From Thermoplasmata archaeon (GTDB taxonomy: Archaea; Thermoplasmatota; E2; UBA202; JdFR-43), in contig JAGGXG010000003.1 in NCBI GenBank assembly GCA_021163175.1, positions 1 to 5,922 of the forward strand: a DNA stretch of 5,922 nucleotides, given 5' to 3'. Of this stretch, positions 1-4,826 are shown piece by piece. How positions within the stretch are numbered: position 1 is the first letter of the stretch; every line of letters starts with the position of its first letter. A model generated the notes under the pieces. The model had not been told where the DNA came from. It saw only the letters and a program-made list of their open reading frames with translations, and did no database searches. The position numbers and the translations under genes are program-made.

Positions 1-388
1 ATTCAGATAATTCTTTTAAAGTTATATAATTTGCTGATTTCTTGAATTGCAATCTTTCGAGCTCTTTTCCCTGCAATTCTTCAGGCACGCCAATGAATAC
101 ACGCAACCTTTTATATGCTTTTCTGCCCTTTGGCTGCTGATATGGCAGCATTCCTCGAACTGTGCGTTTCAAAATCATGTGGGGAAGGCGGGGAAAATAT
201 GGACCTTTTCTTTTTGTTCCGCCTATCCTGCGCTTCCTTAAATATCGCTCCCTTATTTCCTCCTTATTCCCATTTATTATAGCCTTCTCGGCATTAACTA
301 TGTATATTTCCTCGCCCGCAAGTAAACGCTTGGCGACGCGGGTTGCGAGCCTGCCTATAGGAGCATCTGTAGCATCTATCACAGCCAT
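1..388 (-). CDS. rpl13: 50S ribosomal protein uL13 (L13), partial at the C-terminus
   Basis: Large-subunit ribosomal protein that binds 23S rRNA. The minus strand is open from the ATG at 388-386 to the window edge, giving 129 residues that begin MAVIDATDAPIGRLATRVAK. Family marks seen are the N-terminal DA.DAPIGRLAT segment, VNAEKAIING at about 31-40, the basic stretch RKRRIGGTKRKGP at about 51-63, and RTVRGMLPYQQPKGRKAY at about 75-92, which is the signature region. The last visible residues, LKELSE, lie near the usual archaeal C-terminus, so probably only about ten residues are missing. The start codon follows the eL18 stop with no gap (TAAATG). A Shine-Dalgarno-like AGGTGGT sits about 4 bases upstream, formed by the last two glycine codons of rpl18e, so translation is probably coupled. 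Archaea usually continue this operon with rps9 and RNA polymerase subunit genes, which would lie beyond the left edge. Confidence 0.96.
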   Translation of the reverse strand, partial: MAVIDATDAPIGRLATRVAKRLLAGEEIYIVNAEKAIINGNKEEIRERYLRKRRIGGTKRKGPYFPRLPHMILKRTVRGMLPYQQPKGRKAYKRLRVFIGVPEELQGKELERLQFKKSANYITLKELSE

Positions 389-748
389 TTAACCACCTAG
401 GATACGAACATTACTTCCATTAGGATATTTTTCAACAATTTCAACAAGACTATAACATTTACCCCCAGCCTTTTCAATTTTTTGTCTTGCCTGCTTTGAA
501 AATTTCCATGCTGCTACCTCTATTTTTCCAGCATCTCCCATTCCAAGCACCTTTCCAGGCACTATTGCAATCTCTCCCTCCTTCAGATGCTTTGTTATCT
601 TCCCTACATTTATCTCAGCCCAATTACGTGAGGGCTTCTCAAGTTTTTTGGCGATGGCTTTCCACACTGCTGCATTGTATTTTTCCGCTGCTTTATACAG
701 GAATTCTATGGTTTTTATGAGCTGTGGGTTCGTCTTTTTCCTTCTCAT
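389..748 (-). CDS. rpl18e: 50S ribosomal protein eL18 (L18e)
   Basis: Large-subunit ribosomal protein of the archaeal/eukaryotic eL18 family, 119 residues, which is a normal archaeal length. Diagnostic segments are KTNPQL at 5-10, INVGKITKH at about 46-54, IAIVPGKVLGMGD at about 60-72, VAAWKFSKQA at about 78-87 and the C-terminal NGSNVRILGG. The ATG at 748 is chosen over the in-frame TTG at 757. A TATA box lies about 26 bases upstream of the ATG, so transcription should begin at or just before it; MRRKKTNP also fits the family start, and the TTG would add three residues (MLL) at or ahead of the expected transcript end. The gene opens the ribosomal operon and is followed without a gap by rpl13. 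Nothing is unusual in the protein. Confidence 0.95.
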   Translation of the reverse strand: MRRKKTNPQLIKTIEFLYKAAEKYNAAVWKAIAKKLEKPSRNWAEINVGKITKHLKEGEIAIVPGKVLGMGDAGKIEVAAWKFSKQARQKIEKAGGKCYSLVEIVEKYPNGSNVRILGG

Positions 749-770
749 TAGAAGCAAGTATATGTAACTA

Positions 771-778
771 TTTTATAA
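771..778 (-). promoter_or_regulatory. TATA box of the rpl18e-rpl13 operon
   Basis: On the minus strand this reads TTATAAAA (plus strand TTTTATAA). Its centre is about 26 bases upstream of the ATG at 748, the usual distance from an archaeal TATA box to the transcription start, which implies a leaderless or almost leaderless mRNA. No clear purine-rich BRE is visible beside it. Position and consensus support the call; no transcript data are available. Confidence 0.7.
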
Positions 779-801
779 GTATTGTGCTTGCCAATTTACA
801 T

Positions 802-819
802 TTCATGAATTTCAAGAAA
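802..819 (+). repeat. Tandem imperfect 9-base repeat upstream of hsp20
   Basis: Two adjacent 9-mers, TTCATGAAT (802-810) and TTCAAGAAA (811-819), match at 7 of 9 positions, each in the form TTCnnGAA. The first contains the perfect palindrome TTCATGAA. The pair lies 14-31 bases upstream of the hsp20 TATA box and also upstream of the divergent rpl18e TATA box, a position suited to a regulator of either promoter. Operator function is inference, and AT-rich spacers produce such repeats by chance. Confidence 0.35.
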
Positions 820-832
820 ATTATAGAAAAGG

Positions 833-840
833 AATAAATA
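833..840 (+). promoter_or_regulatory. TATA box of hsp20-mvk with purine-rich BRE
   Basis: AATAAATA is preceded by the purine run AGAAAAGG (825-832), which resembles an archaeal BRE. The centre is about 24 bases ahead of the ATG at 860, consistent with a leaderless transcript. A second AT-rich stretch, TTATAAAAAT (850-859), abuts the start codon and is too close to act as its TATA box. Confidence 0.6.
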
Positions 841-859
841 TCGCCTTTCTTATAAAAAT

Positions 860-1237
860 ATGAAGCTGCAGGATATTATAGATAGAATGGAAAAGGAGTT
901 TGAAGAAATTAAGCAGATGATGGGCGTAAAAAGAATGCCTTCCTATGATATAATAGAAAAGGAAAAGGAACTCCTCGTTATAATAGATTTGCCGGGTTTT
1001 TCAAAAAAGGATGTTGAGCTTGAAATAGGGGAAGATTATGTAAAGGTTAAGGCAAGCAGGGAAAGGAGAAAAGAGGGAAAATATATTGTGAGTGAGAGAA
1101 GCTATTCTTTTTACAGGAGTATATCTCTTCCATATAAAGTAGACGTCGATAACGCAAAGGCGAAGATGAAAAATGGTGTTTTGGAAATAACTCTTCCAAT
1201 CAAAAGAAAAGCAGGGAAGAAAATAAAAATAGAATGA
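860..1237 (+). CDS. hsp20: Small heat-shock protein, Hsp20/alpha-crystallin family
   Basis: ATP-independent chaperone that binds unfolding proteins and usually forms large oligomers in the cytoplasm. The protein has 125 residues: a short charged N-terminal arm (1-27), an alpha-crystallin domain (about 29-115) and a short C-terminal tail. The domain shows the YDIIEKEKELLVIIDLPGF opening at about 29-47, SFYRSISLP at about 83-91 and the highly conserved AKMKNGVLEITLP at about 101-113. The tail ends KKIKIE, and its I-K-I is the I-x-I motif that docks into a neighbouring subunit. At 125 residues it is at the short end for archaeal members, mainly because of the short N-terminal arm. The ATG at 860 is supported by a TATA box about 24 bases upstream. 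Its TGA stop overlaps the ATG of mvk by 4 bases, so the two genes are almost certainly cotranscribed. Confidence 0.95.
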   Translation: MKLQDIIDRMEKEFEEIKQMMGVKRMPSYDIIEKEKELLVIIDLPGFSKKDVELEIGEDYVKVKASRERRKEGKYIVSERSYSFYRSISLPYKVDVDNAKAKMKNGVLEITLPIKRKAGKKIKIE

Positions 1238-2163
1238 CCGTGGCAATTTCTCCCGGCAAAATTATATTGCTTGGTGAGCATGGCGTAGTATATGGAAAAC
1301 CTGCTTTGGCCATGGCCATTTCACTGAAAGTGGCTGCAGATATTGAAATTTCTTCCAGCTATACTGTAAATTCACGCCCCCTCGATGAAAAAAAGCATAT
1401 TTATATCAAAAAAGCGATAGAAAAGCTATGGGATGGCGAGCCATTGAGTATAACAACTTTCTCTCAAATCCCTTCTGCCAGTGGACTTGGCTCTTCTGCA
1501 GCCATAACAACAGCGATAGTTGCTGCCCTATTTGCCATGAAAAATGGATTCAGCAAGGAAAAAGTGGCAAAATACAGTTTTGAAATTGAATATGATGTGC
1601 AGGGAATGGCAAGTCCAATAGACACTTCAACATGCTCATATGGAAATGCAATAATGGTATGGAAGAAAGAAAAGGAGGGCTATATATGGAAGATTTCCAA
1701 AAATGGAAGCACATGGTACATTTATCCATTTGAAATGCCAGAAATAAACATCGTCATAGGCGTTAGCAATATAAAATCTAAAACTCCAAGCATTGTAAAA
1801 AAAGTAAGCAAATTTGTTGAGCATTCTTCCTTTGCCAAGGATTTGTTGAATGAAATGGAATTGCTTGTAATGGAAGGAGTAAAAGCCCTTCGCCAGAAAG
1901 ACATTGTAAAATTTGGCGAGATAATGAATCAAAATCACAAAATACTTTACAATATAGGGGCAAGTTCAAGAGAAATTGAAAAGCTCGTAGCCACAGCAAG
2001 AAAAGCTGGCGCATATGGAGCAAAAATAACGGGCGCCGGCGGCGGCGGCAGCATAATAGCTATCGGTGACGATTGCGAGAGGATAATGGAGGCTTTGAAA
2101 GAAAAATGCAAAGATGCATATATAGTAACGCCAGATAAGGAAGGAGTAAAGGTGTGGAAGTAG
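1234..2163 (+). CDS. mvk: Mevalonate kinase (GHMP kinase family)
   Basis: Phosphorylates mevalonate with ATP to 5-phosphomevalonate in the mevalonate pathway, which supplies isoprenoids for archaeal ether lipids. The 309-residue protein carries all three GHMP motifs: PGKIILLGEHGVVYGKPALA at 7-26 with the conserved lysine K9, the glycine/serine-rich ATP loop IPSASGLGSSAA at 79-90, and KITGAGGGGS at 264-273. SPIDTSTCSYG (127-137) supplies the catalytic aspartate D130, in the sequence context of archaeal mevalonate kinases rather than homoserine kinase or galactokinase. Length is typical (about 300-320). Translation probably starts by termination-reinitiation at the ATGA overlap with hsp20; no good Shine-Dalgarno is seen close upstream. 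Its TAG stop directly abuts the stop of the convergent DUF1015 gene. It could be a related GHMP sugar or isoprenoid kinase, but the motif set favours mevalonate kinase. Confidence 0.92.
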   Translation: MTVAISPGKIILLGEHGVVYGKPALAMAISLKVAADIEISSSYTVNSRPLDEKKHIYIKKAIEKLWDGEPLSITTFSQIPSASGLGSSAAITTAIVAALFAMKNGFSKEKVAKYSFEIEYDVQGMASPIDTSTCSYGNAIMVWKKEKEGYIWKISKNGSTWYIYPFEMPEINIVIGVSNIKSKTPSIVKKVSKFVEHSSFAKDLLNEMELLVMEGVKALRQKDIVKFGEIMNQNHKILYNIGASSREIEKLVATARKAGAYGAKITGAGGGGSIIAIGDDCERIMEALKEKCKDAYIVTPDKEGVKVWK

Positions 2164-3309
2164 TTATTCAAGCATGTGAAACACCAAGCCTGTTAGCAGC
2201 TTCGGATCAAACCATGTCGACTTTGGGGGCATGTTTTTGTTTGCATCTGCAACTGCTTCAAGCTCTTCAATGCTCGTTGGATGAAGATAAAATACTGCTG
2301 CATTTCCTTTTTCATCAACAAGTTTTTCATATTCTTCTCTGCTAACTTTTCCTCCAACAAAAAATATGTTTGGATCCTTCCTCACATCTTTGATTCCCAG
2401 TATGGGCTCTATCAAATTTTTGTGCAGTATGCTCACATCCAAGCTCTCAACAACACCATCAGGAATTTTTTTGGGCATGAGTTTCCACCATCTATGCCTG
2501 TAATACATATATATTTCATGCTTCTCTGGTTCCTTCCATTCTTTTAACTCCTCTACATAGAATTTTTCTTTTATTCTTTCGATGAAATCTGGGATATCTA
2601 TTTTTTTAATTACTCGATTATATGGAAGTATTCTTACCTCATCATCACTTGATGCAAAAATCATTACATATTTTGCTTCGCCCCCATCATATTTTTTCCA
2701 GTAATGATATGCAGCAGCCATTCTGTGATGCCCGTCTGCAATGTAAAGATGCAATGGCTCAAATAACCTTTTTATCTCTTCTATGGTTCCCTTATCGCTT
2801 ATTTTCCATAGTCGATGCGTATATCCATATTTCTGGAATTGAATTACTGGTTGCTGTTTCATCAACTCATCCATTTTTTTCTTTATTTCCTCATTTCTTC
2901 TGAAAACCGTCCATACCAGGCCTGTGTTTGCCTTCAAAGCTTCTATATGTTTCATTCTATCCTTCAATGGCTTCTCCCTCGTTTCCTCATGCTTTTTTAT
3001 CGCTCCCTTCTCATAATCTTCAAGAGAAACACAGAAAATGAAGCCCCGCTGGCTGAAATCATTTCCTTCCTGATATATGTAAATGGACGGCTCATCTTTT
3101 ATCATTTTTTTCTTTACATTTTCGAAAGCTTTACGTGCATTTTCATATTTTTCTTCTTTCTCGCCTACTGGAAGGATTATGTGTATTGCAGAATCTCTCT
3201 CTTTCCTCATTTCCTCCACTTCTTCTTCGCCTATAACATCATATGGAGGCGTTGTAAATTTTTCCGGCGCCGGATGGCGCAAGCCCGCAAACTCTTTTAT
3301 TTCAACCAT
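2164..3309 (-). CDS. DUF1015 (COG4198) family protein of unknown function
   Basis: The 381-residue protein belongs to the DUF1015 family, whose biochemical role I do not know to be established. Conserved family segments appear in order: FTTPPYDVI at about 18-26, KKHEETR at 105-111, the MKHIEALKANTGLV region at about 119-132, IADGHHRMAAA at 190-200, LPYNRVI at 228-234, and MPPKSTWFDPKLLTGLVFH at 360-378. It is slightly shorter than many bacterial members (about 400-430). DGHHR resembles the motif of the ParB/Srx-like superfamily, which includes the archaeal free-serine kinase SerK, so a nucleotide-dependent enzyme is conceivable; this is inference. No membrane segments or signal peptide are seen, and the protein looks cytosolic. 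The ATG at 3309 is supported by a TATA-like element about 23 bases upstream. The gene converges on mvk with no spacer and diverges from the SDR gene. Confidence 0.9.
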   Translation of the reverse strand: MVEIKEFAGLRHPAPEKFTTPPYDVIGEEEVEEMRKERDSAIHIILPVGEKEEKYENARKAFENVKKKMIKDEPSIYIYQEGNDFSQRGFIFCVSLEDYEKGAIKKHEETREKPLKDRMKHIEALKANTGLVWTVFRRNEEIKKKMDELMKQQPVIQFQKYGYTHRLWKISDKGTIEEIKRLFEPLHLYIADGHHRMAAAYHYWKKYDGGEAKYVMIFASSDDEVRILPYNRVIKKIDIPDFIERIKEKFYVEELKEWKEPEKHEIYMYYRHRWWKLMPKKIPDGVVESLDVSILHKNLIEPILGIKDVRKDPNIFFVGGKVSREEYEKLVDEKGNAAVFYLHPTSIEELEAVADANKNMPPKSTWFDPKLLTGLVFHMLE

Positions 3310-3313
3310 GAAA

Positions 3314-3323
3314 ATGCATGCAT
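3314..3323. repeat. Perfect 10-base palindrome ATGCATGCAT
   Basis: ATGCATGCAT is fully self-complementary and lies between the DUF1015 start codon (3309) and its TATA-like element (3329-3335). A protein bound here would block transcription initiation of the DUF1015 gene and lie next to the shared TATA region. It could be an operator or a chance palindrome. Confidence 0.3.
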
Positions 3324-3339
3324 AAAAATTATAAAAATT
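3322..3339. promoter_or_regulatory. Shared divergent TATA region for the DUF1015 and SDR genes
   Basis: Two perfect tandem copies of ATAAAAATT (3322-3330 and 3331-3339). The junction reads TTATAAAAA on the plus strand (3329-3337) and TTTATAA on the minus strand (3335-3329). Its centre, about 3332, is exactly midway between the start codons at 3309 (minus) and 3355 (plus), about 23 bases from each. The whole spacer is only 45 bases, so both core promoters must lie in it, and both mRNAs should be leaderless. Whether one TATA serves both directions or each 9-mer serves one gene cannot be told from sequence. Confidence 0.6.
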
Positions 3340-3354
3340 CTTTTCTATAATAGC

Positions 3355-4140
3355 ATGGAAATCGATTTGAATGGAAAAGTTGCCTTGGTTACAGCCTCTT
3401 CCAAGGGCATAGGATTTGGCGTGGCAAAAGTTTTTTCAATGTGTAATGCCAGCGTTGTTCTCCTTTCAAGAAGCGAAAAAAATCTGGAGGAAGCAGCGAA
3501 GAAAATATGGCAGGAGACAAGAAAAAAGCCAGACTATGTTGTTGCAGATTTGAGTGATGAAAATTCTTTGAAGAATGCGATGGGAGAAATAAAGGAAAGG
3601 AAGCCATCCATATTTTTCTTCTCAACAGGAGGAGTAAAACCAGGCTATTTTATGGAAATGGAGAAAGAGGATTGGGATAAAGCCATAAATTTACTTTTGC
3701 ATCCTGCAATTTATATAACGAAAGAATTGCTGCCATATATGATTGAAAATAAATGGGGCCGCATAATATATTCTACGAGCACTGCAATAAAAGAAGTCAT
3801 ACCAAATATTGCATTGAGCAATGTTGTTCGCATCACCATGGCTGGACTTGTTAGAACGCTTGCAAAAGAAGTCGGAGGGCATGGGATAACGGTGAACGGA
3901 ATAATGCCAGGTATGATAAAAACAGATAGAATAATCCAGCTCGCAAAAGATAAAGCAAAAAGGGAAGGAACAACAATGGAAGAAGCCCTGAAAAATCTTT
4001 CTGCCGCCATACCAGCAGCCCGTTTAGGGTTGCCTGAAGAGATTGGATATGTTGCTGCTTTTCTTGCAAGTGATTTTGCTTCATATATAAATGGAGCCAT
4101 GCTGCCAGTAGATGGCGGAAAGCTGAACTCAACGCTTTAG
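3355..4140 (+). CDS. Short-chain dehydrogenase/reductase-like protein (BKR-like, non-canonical active site)
   Basis: The 261-residue protein has a Rossmann fold of the SDR superfamily and would be cytosolic. The nucleotide-binding turn reads TASSKGIG at 13-20, with alanine in place of the first glycine. R39 after the second strand (LLSRS) suggests NADP preference. INLLL at 111-115 keeps the structural asparagine N112. The serine segment is YSTST at 139-143. The usual Y-x-x-x-K is replaced by S155-N-V-V-R159 in ALSNVVR. GITVNGIMPGMIKTD at 177-191, RLGLPEEIGYVAAFLASDFA at 223-242 and INGAMLPVDGG at 245-255 are standard SDR elements. This combination matches my recollection of the BKR-like subgroup (CDD cd05344), which lacks the full catalytic tetrad. 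The substrate is unknown. The frame stays open far upstream through the antisense of DUF1015, but the ATG at 3355 gives the family N-terminus and lies about 23 bases after a TATA element. pcp follows after 31 bases. Confidence 0.9.
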   Translation: MEIDLNGKVALVTASSKGIGFGVAKVFSMCNASVVLLSRSEKNLEEAAKKIWQETRKKPDYVVADLSDENSLKNAMGEIKERKPSIFFFSTGGVKPGYFMEMEKEDWDKAINLLLHPAIYITKELLPYMIENKWGRIIYSTSTAIKEVIPNIALSNVVRITMAGLVRTLAKEVGGHGITVNGIMPGMIKTDRIIQLAKDKAKREGTTMEEALKNLSAAIPAARLGLPEEIGYVAAFLASDFASYINGAMLPVDGGKLNSTL

Positions 4141-4158
4141 AAAATTTGAAATTTGGGG

Positions 4159-4164
4159 CAAGGA
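4159..4164 (+). promoter_or_regulatory. Ribosome binding site of the pcp-like gene
   Basis: CAAGGA lies 7 bases before the ATG at 4172 and partly matches the AAGGAGG-type Shine-Dalgarno. No TATA-like sequence is seen at the expected distance, so this gene is probably translated from a transcript started upstream of the SDR gene. Confidence 0.45.
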
Positions 4165-4171
4165 TAATATT

Positions 4172-4798
4172 ATGAAAAAGCTTGCAATTTTGGTTGCAAT
4201 TCTTCTGGTTCCAATAACGATTGGTGAGGAAAAGCATGAAGTCATTTTAATTACTGGATTTGAGCCTTTCAACGAGTGGGAAGAAAATCCTTCTGCATTG
4301 GTTGCCATGGCATTGAATGGAAGCCATATTGGAGATGCTACCATTGTTTCAATAATCCTGCCGGTTGATTTCAATCAATCTTTTGAACTCGTAAGAAAGG
4401 CGATAGAAAAATATGAGCCATCTATTGTATTGAGTCTTGGATTGAATGGACATGCCGCAGCCATTCATGTTGAAAAGCTGGCGATAAATCTGAAGTGCAA
4501 TGAAGGAAAATGCAGTTTTATAAAGAATGGCAAGCTCTTACAAATTTCTTCATTGCCTGTTTTAAAAATATGCAAAGAGTTGCGAAAGCATGGATATAAA
4601 GCAAGACCATCTTTTTTCGCTGGCGCCTACGCCTGCAACTTCATTTTTTATTCAACCCTCGATTATATAAATAGGCAAGGCCTGCAAATAAAATGTGGAT
4701 TCATACATGTTCCACCTTTAAAATCTCAAAAGGAATATGGAATGGAATTGCAGGATATGATAAACGCTACCAAAATAGCTGTTATGGCGGCGATGTAA
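4172..4798 (+). CDS. pcp: Pyroglutamyl-peptidase I-like protein (peptidase family C15) with signal peptide
   Basis: Family C15 cysteine peptidases remove N-terminal pyroglutamate from peptides and are normally cytosolic. This 208-residue protein keeps ILITGFEPFNEWEENPS at 25-41, including the two phenylalanines (F30, F33) that contact the pyroglutamate ring in known structures. The catalytic triad is present: E101 in HVEKLAINL, C155 in AGAYACNFIFY and H179 in GFIHVP. Unusually, it begins with a signal peptide: lysines at 2-3, a hydrophobic run at about 4-17 and a likely cleavage near G18-E19, so it is probably exported or anchored. Three N-x-S/T sequons (N49, N68, N198) are compatible with an extracytoplasmic location. 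The segment between E101 and C155 is shorter than in Pyrococcus Pcp and carries a C109/C114 pair, and SNSAG before the catalytic cysteine is SFFAG here. Activity is likely, but specificity may differ. Thirty-one bases separate it from the SDR gene. Confidence 0.85.
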   Translation: MKKLAILVAILLVPITIGEEKHEVILITGFEPFNEWEENPSALVAMALNGSHIGDATIVSIILPVDFNQSFELVRKAIEKYEPSIVLSLGLNGHAAAIHVEKLAINLKCNEGKCSFIKNGKLLQISSLPVLKICKELRKHGYKARPSFFAGAYACNFIFYSTLDYINRQGLQIKCGFIHVPPLKSQKEYGMELQDMINATKIAVMAAM

Positions 4799-4806
4799 AT
4801 ATTTAT
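4797..4806 (+). promoter_or_regulatory. Possible TATA box of the pcm-radical SAM pair
   Basis: AAATATTTAT overlaps the pcp stop codon and is centred about 25 bases upstream of the GTG at 4827, the same geometry as the other inferred leaderless promoters here. It may add a promoter inside the co-directional gene run. The sequence is AT-rich and the match to consensus is only moderate. Confidence 0.4.
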
Positions 4807-4826
4807 CTTTGATTCGTATTTCAGTT

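Noticed and set aside
47..392. Plus-strand open frames of 64 and 76 codons opposite rpl13
   Set aside because: They are antisense to a well-conserved ribosomal protein and show no start signals.
802..819. The TTCnnGAA pair as a eukaryote-type heat-shock element
   Set aside because: Spacing between units is one base rather than two, and archaea have no heat-shock factor of that type. Kept only as an unassigned repeat.
2030..2052. GC-rich run in mvk that could form a hairpin terminator or GC island
   Set aside because: It encodes the conserved glycine-rich GAGGGGS motif of GHMP kinases, which explains the base composition.
1636..2171. Several minus-strand open frames of 60-100 codons opposite mvk
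   Set aside because: They are shadows of the mevalonate kinase reading frame. mvk motifs are intact across the region and the shadows show no recognisable protein features.
3346..3351. TATAAT just before the SDR start, resembling a bacterial -10 box
   Set aside because: The gene content is archaeal and this site is too close to the ATG for an archaeal TATA box. It is likely part of the AT-rich spacer.
2815..3354. A 180-codon in-frame extension upstream of the SDR gene, giving a possible 441-residue fusion protein
   Set aside because: It runs antisense through the conserved DUF1015 gene, is rich in Phe/Leu/His as expected from a reverse-strand shadow, and has no family resemblance. The SDR N-terminus begins naturally at the ATG at 3355 behind a TATA element.
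3711..4237. Minus-strand open frames of 128-129 codons opposite the SDR and pcp genes
   Set aside because: Antisense to two intact conserved genes, with low-complexity hydrophobic composition and no initiation signals.
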